Assembly (NCBI RefSeq): GCF_003937915.1
Contig: NZ_RHUM01000002.1
Location: 124,001-188,000 of the forward strand
DNA from: Erwinia sp. 198
Lineage (GTDB): Bacteria > Pseudomonadota > Gammaproteobacteria > Enterobacterales > Enterobacteriaceae
Direction: 5' to 3'
Length of the DNA: 64,000 bases
The first letter of the stretch is position 1. Every line of letters begins with the position of its first letter. The notes under the pieces were generated by a model, which saw nothing but the letters and a program-made list of their open reading frames with translations, made no database searches and was not told where the DNA came from. Below are positions 7,378-15,335 of the stretch, piece after piece. Both the position numbers and the translations under genes were made by a program.

Positions 7378-9573
7378 TCAGAACTTATAGCTTGCCGTTA
7401 ATGAGAAATTACGCGGTTCGCCGTAAACGATATATTGGTTCACGCTGGTGTCATACTCTTTATCAAACAGGTTATTGATATTGGCCTGTAGCGTCAGCTG
7501 CTTAGTTACCTCATAGCGACTGAACAGGTTCACCAGCGCATAGCTGCCCTGCTCCGCGTGCCAGGTGCCGTTGCCTTCCGGCGCGGGCACATCCTGCCAG
7601 ACGTGCGTCTGCCAGTTTACGCCGCCGCCGACCGTCAGCGCCTGTAGCGACGGCAGACGATAGCTGGTAAACAGCTTCAGCGACGTGCGCGGCAGATAAG
7701 GATTAACCGCTTCGTCTTCGCTGTCTTCCGCTACGTAGCGGGTACCGCCCACGGTCATTTGCCAGTTATCGGTCAGCGCGCCGTTCACTTCAAATTCAAT
7801 CCCGCGGCTAACGGTGCCGGATTTGCCTACGTAGGCGGTATCGGTCGTTCCGGCAATGATCTGTCCGGTGCTCTGGGCTACGTTGTCCTGTTCAATGCGG
7901 AACACCGACAGCGAGGTCGTGAGGCGGCTGTTCATCCAGTCAGACTTCAGGCCTGCCTCATAGTTTTTACCCACCACCGGCGACAGGTAGCTGCCGTTGA
8001 TATCACGATAGGTCTGCGGCTGGAATACCGACGTATAGCTGCCATAGGCCGACCAGTTTTCGTTGATGTCATACACCAGGCCGCCGTAAGGCGTGATGTT
8101 GTTTTTCTCCATATCCTGGGTCAGCGTATTGGTGCTCCAGCGCGTATAGCGCGCGCCGAGGATCAAATGCAGCGGATCGGCCAGGGTAATACGGGTCGCC
8201 ATATAGGCAGATTTCTGACGCGTAACGTCTTCCTGGGCGAGCGTTCGCCCGCTCCATTCGGTTTCCGGGTATTGGCCGTTAAAGCTGTTAAAATCGCCCA
8301 GCATCTCTGAAGAAATGTTGTCAAAAGCGCTGTAATAAGTGTTCTTCTGCCTGCTGTAGCTGACGCCCGCCATCAGCTCGTGCTGGCGACCAAACAGCTC
8401 GTAAGGGCCGCTGGCGAAGGTATCGACCGAGTCGACTTTGCGTTTGCCGGTGTTATAACCGGTGCCGCCTACGACCGGGTAATTCGCATAGGAGGAGACG
8501 CCCGCACCGGTGTTCTTATCAAAGAAACCGTCGATATAGAGCTGACGGCTGTCAAGGAAGGTTTCGTTATGGGTGCCGTTCAGCGTCAGCATCCAGCCGT
8601 TGTCAAAACGCTGCTTCAGGTTAACAAAAACCTTTTTGCTTTCTTTATCGTTATAGGCCCACTCTGGCGCCGTGTTATAGCCGCGGCGATAGTCGGTAGA
8701 GGATCCATCGCTATGCCAGCGAGGCACGCCGCTCCAGGTTGGGCTGTCCGCGTTGGTTTCCTGATATTCGTAGCCAACGGAAAGCGTGGTGTAATCGGTC
8801 AAATCGGCATCTACCACGCCGTAGATAAATTTCTTTTCTGCGCCGTAGCGCTCAACGAAGCTGTTGTTGTCCTGATAACCAGCAACGACACGGCCTCGTA
8901 CGTTGCCGGATTCACTCAAGGGCGAAGAGAGATCGGCTACGTAACGCTGCTTGTCCCAGCTGCCGTAAGTGGCGGAAAGCTCCCCGGTCGCGGTTTTGCT
9001 GTCCGCATGTTTGCGCACCATATTGACCGCAGCGGAAGGGTTGCCCGCGCCGGTCATCAGGCCGGTTGCGCCACGTACGACTTCAATACGTTCATACAGC
9101 GCCGTATCGGACTGGGCGTCGCCCAGATTCCAACGCCCCTCAAATACGGTCGGGATGCCATCAACCATATAGTTGTCGATCAGGAAACCACGCGAGTAAT
9201 AGGTGCGGCGATCCATATCTGCCACGGACTGCATCACGCCCGTCGTATTGTTCAACACATCGCCCAGCGATTGCAGCTGCTGATCCGCCATGCGCTGCTT
9301 GCTGATAATACTGACCGACTGGGGAATATCGCGCGCAATCATCGGCATTTTGGTGCCTGAAGAGGTGACGGGAACGCTGTAATCGGTTGCAGAAGTGTCA
9401 GTTGTGGCATTATCCGACGCGGCGCTTACCGTAAGCGTTTGTTCTGTGGTTTCCGCCGCTGCTGCCTGAGGCATCTGTAATGCCACGGCGACCAGCGCGG
9501 CGACGATGGAGTAAGAAGTGGCTACGCCGCCATGCCGACGGATTTCCCTGTTAATGTGCTGAGCAGAAAACAT
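7378..9573 (-). CDS. fhuE: FhuE ferric coprogen/rhodotorulate receptor
   Basis: An outer-membrane TonB-dependent receptor for fungal hydroxamate siderophores (coprogen, rhodotorulic acid; ferrioxamine B in E. coli), 731 residues against 729. Very close to E. coli FhuE along its length: SAGTKMxM-like SSGTKMPMIARDIPQSVSII, YYSRGFLIDNYMVDGIPT, WNLGDAQSDTALYERIEVV, RMTLADPLHLILGARYT-like ITLADPLHLILGARYT, and VYGEPRNFSLTASYKF at the end. The signal peptide ends near residue 40 and TonB box TLTVSA lies at 46-51. I placed the start at 9573: AGGT lies 6 bases upstream and this matches the E. coli length. An in-frame ATG at 9624 precedes any ribosome site. Convergent with paralogue 1. Confidence 0.95.
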   Translation of the reverse strand: MFSAQHINREIRRHGGVATSYSIVAALVAVALQMPQAAAAETTEQTLTVSAASDNATTDTSATDYSVPVTSSGTKMPMIARDIPQSVSIISKQRMADQQLQSLGDVLNNTTGVMQSVADMDRRTYYSRGFLIDNYMVDGIPTVFEGRWNLGDAQSDTALYERIEVVRGATGLMTGAGNPSAAVNMVRKHADSKTATGELSATYGSWDKQRYVADLSSPLSESGNVRGRVVAGYQDNNSFVERYGAEKKFIYGVVDADLTDYTTLSVGYEYQETNADSPTWSGVPRWHSDGSSTDYRRGYNTAPEWAYNDKESKKVFVNLKQRFDNGWMLTLNGTHNETFLDSRQLYIDGFFDKNTGAGVSSYANYPVVGGTGYNTGKRKVDSVDTFASGPYELFGRQHELMAGVSYSRQKNTYYSAFDNISSEMLGDFNSFNGQYPETEWSGRTLAQEDVTRQKSAYMATRITLADPLHLILGARYTRWSTNTLTQDMEKNNITPYGGLVYDINENWSAYGSYTSVFQPQTYRDINGSYLSPVVGKNYEAGLKSDWMNSRLTTSLSVFRIEQDNVAQSTGQIIAGTTDTAYVGKSGTVSRGIEFEVNGALTDNWQMTVGGTRYVAEDSEDEAVNPYLPRTSLKLFTSYRLPSLQALTVGGGVNWQTHVWQDVPAPEGNGTWHAEQGSYALVNLFSRYEVTKQLTLQANINNLFDKEYDTSVNQYIVYGEPRNFSLTASYKF

Positions 9574-9698
9574 CACTACCTCGATCTTGTCATTATTGAT
9601 AAACGGTCTGAGCCGTTTAGCCACTGTGATTTTGGTTTTATTGAACGCTTTTACCGACGCTGCTACCCCGGCGATCGCCGAATGATACAGCCATCTAC

Positions 9699-9741
9699 AA
9701 ATGCGAATGAGAACTATAATTTTTTTTATTTCTTATGTAAA
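9699..9741 (-). promoter_or_regulatory. fhuE promoter with overlapping Fur box
   Basis: Reading on the minus strand, TTTACA (9736-9741), a 17-base spacer and TATAGT (9713-9718) form a good sigma-70 promoter. The -10 overlaps a Fur-like site (AATGCGAATGAGAACTAT on the plus strand, 9700-9717). This fits iron repression of fhuE. Confidence 0.7.
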
Positions 9742-9825
9742 AGACTATTAATGAACTTTTCAGGATTTTGTAAGACGTAAACCACGATGGGTAATTCCGC
9801 TACATAAAGACGTTCTGAAAGGTTT

Positions 9826-10195
9826 ACAGCGACGCTTATTATTGCGCTGATGATGTGTGCCCTGCTGGCTTCGCTGGCAATTTTTACCGGGCCTTGCGGC
9901 CTTTATCCGTTCCCTGCTCTGCCGGGCTTTGGCTGACTATTGCCGTACTGGAGGCAGGCGCCTCTTTGGTGATAAGCCTTTCTCTGTTCGGTCTGCGGTC
10001 GGACAATCGTCATCAGGCATGGCGCAATGCGTAAGTTATTCTCCGACTATCTGACCATGCTGAGCCGCTGTTTTTTGCCATGCTGCACGAGGATTTTGAC
10101 AGCTGGTCGATTCCGCTGCTGTTTACGATTGGGTTAAGCCTGGTAGAGGTGGCGGTTGCGCTGCTGGCGGGAATAGCCGCTTCGTGCCCGATTTG
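9826..10195 (+). pseudogene. Frameshifted relic of a small multi-pass membrane protein
   Basis: No single frame is long, but protein-like hydrophobic pieces follow one another in different frames. From 9826 one frame gives LIIALMMCALLASLAIFTG and stops near 9931. A second frame across the same point continues LTIAVLEAGASLVISLSLFG and stops at about 10030. A third starts at an ATG near 10027 (MRKLFSDYLTMLSR), and a frame change then gives FFAMLHEDFDSW and PLLFTIGLSLVEVAVALLAG to a stop at 10195. Joined, they make a protein of roughly 120 residues with three or four membrane segments, broken by at least three frameshifts. I cannot name the family. Sequencing error is less likely than decay, because several shifts are needed. 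Confidence 0.45.
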
Positions 10196-10211
10196 ACACG
10201 GCACCCTTCCC

Positions 10212-10442
10212 TTAAAAAATGCGATAGCCTGTGTTTGACCTGGCTGGATTTTAGCCTGCATAAACGCGTGTTATCTCTGTAGTTCAGGTATGGAGATGTT
10301 ATCGGTATGCTTAGCATGATGTAACTAAAATAAGCGCAAGGCCTCCGTGAGCCGGTTTTATCCACCATGATTATCGGAAAACAGCGATCTTGCCCTCTCA
10401 GGCGCGTCAGGTCCTGGTTTGCGCCGGTTAAAAAATGCGATA
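10212..10442 (+). repeat. Direct repeat pair of 15 bp
   Basis: TTAAAAAATGCGATA occurs exactly at 10212-10226 and again at 10428-10442, 216 bases apart, in the non-coding stretch after the decayed gene. The repeats could mark the ends of a lost or inserted segment, or share a regulatory role. Confidence 0.5.
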
Positions 10443-10506
10443 AGGCACTTTTTAAGAAGAGACCTGACTGTTTTCGGGCGCGGACAGACGTTAAAATAGT
10501 GCCTTA
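10441..10506. promoter_or_regulatory. Long-range inverted repeat in the leader of the lipoprotein gene
   Basis: TAAGGCACT (10441-10449) pairs with AGTGCCTTA (10498-10506). Pairing extends into TTTTAA / TTAAAA with one unpaired base, making a stem of about 15 bp with a loop of about 35 bases. It ends 26 bases before the lipoprotein start, so it may be a transcript hairpin or an operator. Confidence 0.4.
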
Positions 10507-10532
10507 AAAGCCGTAGAGGATAGTGAGGTATA

Positions 10533-10988
10533 ATGATCTGTCGTTTCACTTTGGCCGTAGCGATGGCCGCCATAACCCTGACCGGCTGCACCAGCCATAA
10601 GAAAGATGAACCGGCCACAACATCGATAACGGCATCGGCTAAAGATTTCTTTAAAGGCCCGCCCGTGGTTTCGGCCGAAGATTTTTCCACGGGGCCAACC
10701 CAGGTTGACGTTTCCCACGTCACCAGCCGCACCGATGACGGCTCTGCCGTTTATGTCACCGTGGACGGTAAAGATGCCGGCGCGCTGATCCGTGGTCAGA
10801 GCCTGCAGCTTCATCTACCCGCAGGCGAGCATCAGGTTGGCGGCTATGTCCCTACCCTGCTCGGCTTTGGGCGTGTCACTATCCCGGCGGTAAAAGTTAC
10901 CACCACGCCGGAAAAAGTAAAAAAAGTCGCCTATACGACGGGCCTGAAGAAACCAGCCTTTACCGAAACGGACGCAGGCCAGGGATAA
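10533..10988 (+). CDS. Uncharacterised outer-membrane-type lipoprotein
   Basis: 151 residues with a lipoprotein signal peptide ending LTGC (Cys19) and Ser at +2 (TSHKKDE follows), so outer-membrane retention is likely. After a polar, Thr/Ser/Ala-rich linker (20-65) comes a compact region from about 67 to 140: VYVTVDGKDAGALIRGQSL, LPAGEHQVGGYVP, RVTIPAVKVTTTP. That pattern of a small beta-rich fold with 'xVDGKxxGxLxxG...LPAGxH' resembles the PEGA/DUF2846 type carbohydrate- or surface-associated domains. This is inference from pattern only. GAGG lies 5 bases before the ATG. No partner gene is adjacent. Confidence 0.75.
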   Translation: MICRFTLAVAMAAITLTGCTSHKKDEPATTSITASAKDFFKGPPVVSAEDFSTGPTQVDVSHVTSRTDDGSAVYVTVDGKDAGALIRGQSLQLHLPAGEHQVGGYVPTLLGFGRVTIPAVKVTTTPEKVKKVAYTTGLKKPAFTETDAGQG

Positions 10989-11022
10989 GAACATATCATT
11001 GCCTGCCCGGTCTGGGTAAGCT

Positions 11023-11051
11023 AAAAAAAACGGCGACCGCAGGGTCGCCGT
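11023..11051 (-). terminator. Terminator of ahr
   Basis: Perfect 9-bp stem ACGGCGACC / GGTCGCCGT with a GCAG loop. The A8 run at 11023-11030 becomes the U-tract on the minus strand. It lies between the converging lipoprotein gene and ahr. Confidence 0.85.
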
Positions 11052-11079
11052 TCAGCATATCAGCAGCTAAAAGGCCGCA

Positions 11080-12096
11080 TCAGAAATCCGCTTTCAGCAC
11101 CACGCGATAGTTCGCCTTACCGGCGCGCACGTGATCCAGCGCTTCATTGATTTTTGACATCGGGAAATATTCCACGCGCGGCGCAATATCGCGGCGTGAA
11201 GCCAGCTTCAGCAGCGAACGCAGCTGGCCGGGAGAACCGGTAGACGAACCGGTCAACGCTTTATCGCCCATAATCAGCTGGAAAGCGGAGACTTCAAACG
11301 GTTTCAGCACGGCGCCCACGGTGTGGAATTTGCCCTGCGGCGCCAGCGCGTCGAAGTAAGGTTTCCAGTCCAGATCCACAGCTACGGTACTGATAATCAG
11401 ATCGAAACGGCCCGCCTGACTTTTCAGCGCTTCCGGATCGCGGCTGTTGATGACCTCGTCCGCACCCATTTCCAGGATAGACTGCTTTTTATCCGGCGTG
11501 GAGCTGAACGCCACCACTTCCGCACCCATTGCGCGCAGGATCTTAATAGCGATATGGCCCAGGCCACCAATGCCAATTACGCCCACGCGGCTGGTCGCCG
11601 TGATGTTGCTCATCAGCAGCGGTTTAAAGACGGTAATGCCGCCGCATAACAGCGGGCCAGCAGTCGCCGCATCCAGGTTTTCCGGCAGCGGAATAACCCA
11701 TTGCCAGTCGGCGCGAAGCTTCTCGGCAAAGCCGCCGTTATTCAGAATGGTAGGGATTGAACCCTGCTCGCAGTTAACCTGCTCGCCATTAATACAAGCG
11801 TCGCAGTGCTGACAGCTTTTCGCCGTCCAGCCAATGCCCACACGCTGGCCGACGGAAAGCCCTTTGGACTTCGCCGCTTCGCCCATGGCGGATACGCGAC
11901 CAATCACTTCATGGCCGGCAATAGTCGGGTAGCGTGAGATGCCCCACTCGTTATCGATCATTGAGAGATCGGAATGGCAGACGCCGCAATATTCCACTTC
12001 GACTTCCACTTCCTCGGCGCTCAGCTCCGGCGCATCATACTCATACAGCTCCAGGGCCTTACCGGCTTCCATTGCTGCATAGCTTTTGATTTTCAT
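11080..12096 (-). CDS. ahr: NADPH-dependent aldehyde reductase Ahr (zinc alcohol dehydrogenase family)
   Basis: A cytosolic zinc-dependent medium-chain reductase that converts aldehydes to alcohols with NADPH, 338 residues, close to E. coli Ahr (YjgB). The catalytic-zinc region [10 protein letters not shown] begins near residue 37, with GHEVIGRV near 62. The structural-zinc Cys cluster [15 protein letters not shown] runs from about residue 93 to 107, and the cofactor motif GIGGLGH lies near 175. The C terminus [12 protein letters not shown] matches the family. It forms a single-gene unit with its own terminator. The start at 12096 is supported by the alignment ([12 protein letters not shown] vs IKSYAAKEAG). 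Confidence 0.93.
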   Translation of the reverse strand: MKIKSYAAMEAGKALELYEYDAPELSAEEVEVEVEYCGVCHSDLSMIDNEWGISRYPTIAGHEVIGRVSAMGEAAKSKGLSVGQRVGIGWTAKSCQHCDACINGEQVNCEQGSIPTILNNGGFAEKLRADWQWVIPLPENLDAATAGPLLCGGITVFKPLLMSNITATSRVGVIGIGGLGHIAIKILRAMGAEVVAFSSTPDKKQSILEMGADEVINSRDPEALKSQAGRFDLIISTVAVDLDWKPYFDALAPQGKFHTVGAVLKPFEVSAFQLIMGDKALTGSSTGSPGQLRSLLKLASRRDIAPRVEYFPMSKINEALDHVRAGKANYRVVLKADF

Positions 12097-12261
12097 GCTC
12101 TCTTCCTCTGTTTCGTTAACGGACTGAGTTTAGCAAAGCTCGCCGGATGGTCAGGGAGCGAAACGAGTCATTAGTCGCAGGGAGTGTATCAGGATGTAAA
12201 AATTGACGATCTGCGCCGCAACATGCCTATTATTGCGGCAACCCGGCGGAAGATGAAGTCA

Positions 12262-13578
12262 CTATTTGATTAGATGCTGCGTCACGTTGCCGATGGCTTC
12301 CACCACCTGCTCGGAATTGTTCTGAATATTGACGATAACGTCGCCCGCTTCTTTTACCAGCGCTACGCCGCTGTCGGCCCGCGCCAGGTTTGCGGTAATA
12401 TTTTTTTGCGCCAGCTGTGCCAGCTGCTGGTTACGATCGACCACGCTCGCGATCTCCTGGCTGGCGCTATTGATATTGGCCGCCAGGCTGCGCACCTCGT
12501 TAGCCACGACAGCGAAACTGCGTCCGTGCGTGCCCGCTCTGGCCGCTTCAACGGCGGCGTTTAACGCCAGCAGGTTGGTCTGATTGGCAATAGAACGGAT
12601 CGTTTCCACTATCTCGCCGATTTGCGCAGACTGGGAGCTAAGGCCGTGGATGTCTGCTGAGACTTTATGCATCTCGCCGGCAACTTCGTTCATGCGCGCC
12701 ACGCTGTTTTCAATCACGCTGACGCCGAGCCGCGTGTTTTGACTGGTTTCCACCGCCGCTTTATACGCGTGATCGACCGCTTCGCGCTCCTGCTGGTTTT
12801 TCTCTACCTGCGCCGTTACATCGGTAGCGAATTTGACCACCTCATAAAGCTCGTTGTTAGCGTCAAAAATCGGATTATAGGTGGCGCGCAGCCAAATCGT
12901 TTCGCCTTTGCTGTTAACGCGGGGGAATTGCCCGGCGACAAAGTCGCCCTTTTGCAACTTGTGCCAGAACTCGCTGTATTCACGGCTGTTATACACTTCC
13001 GGCGCGCAAAACATGCGGTGATGACGCCCGATAATTTGCTCATGGCTATAACCGGTAGTTTTTAAAAAGTTCTGGTTGGCGCGTAAGACTTCACCCTTCA
13101 GGTTAAAAGCGATCACCGCCATCGAGCGGCTGATAGCGGTCGTCATCGCCCGCTGCTCCTGCGCATCCTGGATATGGCGAGTAATATCGGAAGCCAGCTT
13201 AACAATTTTAATCACCCGGCCGTGGCGATCCTGTACCGGCACATAGTTAGCTTCAAGCCAGATCGGGCGCTGATGTTTTGTCAGCCGCAGGAACTTATCG
13301 CTGAAGCTTTCGCCACGCGCAAGACGCTGCCAGAACTGATCATATTCCGGCGAGTGGATTAGCTCGTCAGTACAGAAAAGCCGATGATGCTTGCCAACGA
13401 TTTCGCTCAGTTTGTAGCCCATTGCCTCCAGAAAAAGCGCGTTTGCCGTCAGGATATGCCCCTGTGGCGTAAATTCGATCATGGCGATGGCATTGCTCAG
13501 CGAGCTGAGCGTTGCGCGTAAATGGCGGGCTTTGGGTTTCAGCCAGGACAATATCCCCGATTTTGTAGAGTCGATCAT
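12262..13578 (-). CDS. Soluble methyl-accepting chemoreceptor with two PAS domains
   Basis: A cytoplasmic chemotaxis transducer of BdlA/Aer-like architecture, 438 residues, with no membrane segment. PAS 1 spans about 30-125 ([16 protein letters not shown]), PAS 2 about 150-248 ([16 protein letters not shown]). Each is followed by a PAC-type motif ([28 protein letters not shown]). The methyl-accepting signalling domain runs from about 260 to the end and carries the hairpin tip [17 protein letters not shown]. The paired HHRLFC/HHRMFC motifs suggest haem- or flavin-type PAS ligands, but this is inference. The start at 13578 has AAGG 8 bases upstream; an upstream ATG at 13614 has none. It diverges from srfABC and has a sigma-28 promoter. 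Confidence 0.9.
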   Translation of the reverse strand: MIDSTKSGILSWLKPKARHLRATLSSLSNAIAMIEFTPQGHILTANALFLEAMGYKLSEIVGKHHRLFCTDELIHSPEYDQFWQRLARGESFSDKFLRLTKHQRPIWLEANYVPVQDRHGRVIKIVKLASDITRHIQDAQEQRAMTTAISRSMAVIAFNLKGEVLRANQNFLKTTGYSHEQIIGRHHRMFCAPEVYNSREYSEFWHKLQKGDFVAGQFPRVNSKGETIWLRATYNPIFDANNELYEVVKFATDVTAQVEKNQQEREAVDHAYKAAVETSQNTRLGVSVIENSVARMNEVAGEMHKVSADIHGLSSQSAQIGEIVETIRSIANQTNLLALNAAVEAARAGTHGRSFAVVANEVRSLAANINSASQEIASVVDRNQQLAQLAQKNITANLARADSGVALVKEAGDVIVNIQNNSEQVVEAIGNVTQHLIK

Positions 13579-13621
13579 GTTGTAACCTTTTGTCATATTT
13601 ATGGTATTCGTCACAAAATCG

Positions 13622-13648
13622 TTATCGGCATTTTTGGCAATAAATTAA
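13622..13648 (-). promoter_or_regulatory. Sigma-28 (FliA) promoter of the PAS chemoreceptor
   Basis: On the minus strand TTAA, 15 bases, then GCCGATAA: an exact flagellar sigma-28 -10 element with the expected spacing, 44 bases before the start codon. Confidence 0.8.
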
Positions 13649-13656
13649 CCCCGGCC

Positions 13657-13687
13657 GCGCCTGTTAATGCAATAGGCGCCGCTTTTT
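13657..13687 (+). terminator. Terminator-like hairpin in the srfABC leader region
   Basis: GCGCCT (13657-13662) pairs with AGGCGC (13674-13679) and is followed by CGCTTTTTTC on the plus strand. No plus-strand gene ends upstream. It therefore either attenuates distal transcription into srfA or blocks antisense transcription from the chemoreceptor side. Confidence 0.4.
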
Positions 13688-13856
13688 TCAGCTATTTTCC
13701 TTAAAAATTAACCTGTTCCTGACTTTTTTTTGCATCATGAGCTGAGTAAAACATGCTTTACCCTCTTATTTCTGCATTTGATTTAAGTCCACTCGACTAC
13801 AGTAAATAGAAATTTGGATTAAAACTTATTGAATCCTGACTAAAAAAGGTCTTTGC

Positions 13857-15335
13857 GTGGCTAAACTATTTTTACGCAGCGGAAGCCTGGACGCGGTTCT
13901 GCCTCTTGGCGAAAACGGTCAGCCCGTTTATTTATCAGCCCTGCAGCTGCGCGAGACGCTGCGCCTGCGGAAACAGCAGCAGATTGCTGACTGTCTGGCT
14001 ATTCCTCAACCCAACGATGCCGGCGATCGTCTGGACTGGTATTCGCCCATCTCCGGCAAAGTTATCTCCTGGGCCGCGGCCAGCGATAGCGCACGGGCGC
14101 ACGCGTTAAATCAGCTGGTCGCCTGTCAGCAAACGGTGGCCGACCTGTGTCAGCGTGCGCTGCAGTCGGATAAAAACAGCCAGAAACTTTTTGGCGCACT
14201 GCTGGCTAAAGCGATTCAGTTTCCCGATCAAAACTTTGTGTACCTGGTCGGCGGCAAACCCGTTCTGACCTTCTGGGGATTTGTCAGCCTGGAGAAAAAA
14301 GGCCAGCTGGATCCGCTGGATTGTCTGCGCGCTGTCGAAGAAGAAGCGCCGTTGACGCTGTCGAAAATGACGGCGGCCGCACCGGTAGTTGCCGTCGCGC
14401 CTGCAGTAAGCGCGACGCCTGCCGCTGCTGCTGTCACGCCTGCCGCTGCGCCCGCCATCGCGGCTTATCAGACCTCCGCCGAGCCGGAAAATACGCCTGA
14501 GCCACCGCCCGCTGCATCAGCGCCCGTGAAACCAAAACCAGTAAAAAATACCGCCAGGCAAAACCTGCTGCGCTATGGCTGGATACTGCCTGCTGCCGCG
14601 CTGCTGGTTGTTTTTGGCGTACAGATGAAAAACTATTTCTCCGCTATGCGTCAGGAAGTGACAGCGTCACCGACAGCGAACGTAAATGCGCCGAAACCTG
14701 CGGTTGCGCCCGAGAAAGCCGCTGCTGACAGACAGCAACCTGCTACCGAACCGGCTAAACAAACCACTGAAACGAAGCCTGCTGCCGATGCGATTAAACA
14801 ACCTGCCGAAACGCAGCCTGTTGCCGAACAGGACGCGGTGCTGCCGGTAGCGCCCGCCAGCGTTGCGGCCGTTGCGGCAACGCCGACGCAGACCGCTGCT
14901 GAGGCGACGCCAGCCCCGGTTGCACAGCCGCCTGCCGTGCCTGCGGGTAAAGATGATTTGGTTCTGCCGACGAACGCGGTCAAGCTAGGCTCTACCCGTT
15001 TCCTTAACGGCAACTGGCGCGTAATTGTCGGCATTAAAACCCCGCTGACCGGCAAGCCGCCCGTGCTGCGCTATCAGCTGCGCAATGGCAAAGGCCAGGC
15101 GCAGATGACCCAGGGCGACGGCACCGTTTGTCGCGTTGAGGTCTACGCGGGCGTGATGAAGTCCGGCAACCTGGTGATCAACAGCCGCACCCGAGCGAAA
15201 TGCAGCGACGGTTCGCGCTACCACATGCCTGAGCTGACCTGCGTACAGGGCGCCGAAGGCACCGCCGCCGCCTGTAGCGGCCAATATGATGCCGATACCG
15301 TATTACCGATGACGATGAAGCGCGAGAGTAAATAA
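13857..15335 (+). CDS. srfA: SrfA, membrane-anchored component of the SrfABC system
   Basis: First gene of the srfABC operon, 492 residues; biochemical role unknown. Four parts are visible. An N-terminal domain (1-165) contains SPISGKVISWAA and DQNFVYLVGGKPVLTFWGF. An Ala/Pro-rich linker (about 170-232) follows. One membrane segment lies near 238-254 (GWILPAAALLVVFGVQM). After a second Ala/Pro/Thr-rich stretch (about 260-370), a C-terminal domain (375-492) carries four Cys. This implies a cytoplasmic head and a periplasmic tail. GTG start at 13857 with AAGGT 7 bases upstream. Its stop TAA overlaps the next ATG by one base (translational coupling). Called 'putative virulence factor' in related bacteria. 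Confidence 0.85.
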   Translation: MAKLFLRSGSLDAVLPLGENGQPVYLSALQLRETLRLRKQQQIADCLAIPQPNDAGDRLDWYSPISGKVISWAAASDSARAHALNQLVACQQTVADLCQRALQSDKNSQKLFGALLAKAIQFPDQNFVYLVGGKPVLTFWGFVSLEKKGQLDPLDCLRAVEEEAPLTLSKMTAAAPVVAVAPAVSATPAAAAVTPAAAPAIAAYQTSAEPENTPEPPPAASAPVKPKPVKNTARQNLLRYGWILPAAALLVVFGVQMKNYFSAMRQEVTASPTANVNAPKPAVAPEKAAADRQQPATEPAKQTTETKPAADAIKQPAETQPVAEQDAVLPVAPASVAAVAATPTQTAAEATPAPVAQPPAVPAGKDDLVLPTNAVKLGSTRFLNGNWRVIVGIKTPLTGKPPVLRYQLRNGKGQAQMTQGDGTVCRVEVYAGVMKSGNLVINSRTRAKCSDGSRYHMPELTCVQGAEGTAAACSGQYDADTVLPMTMKRESK

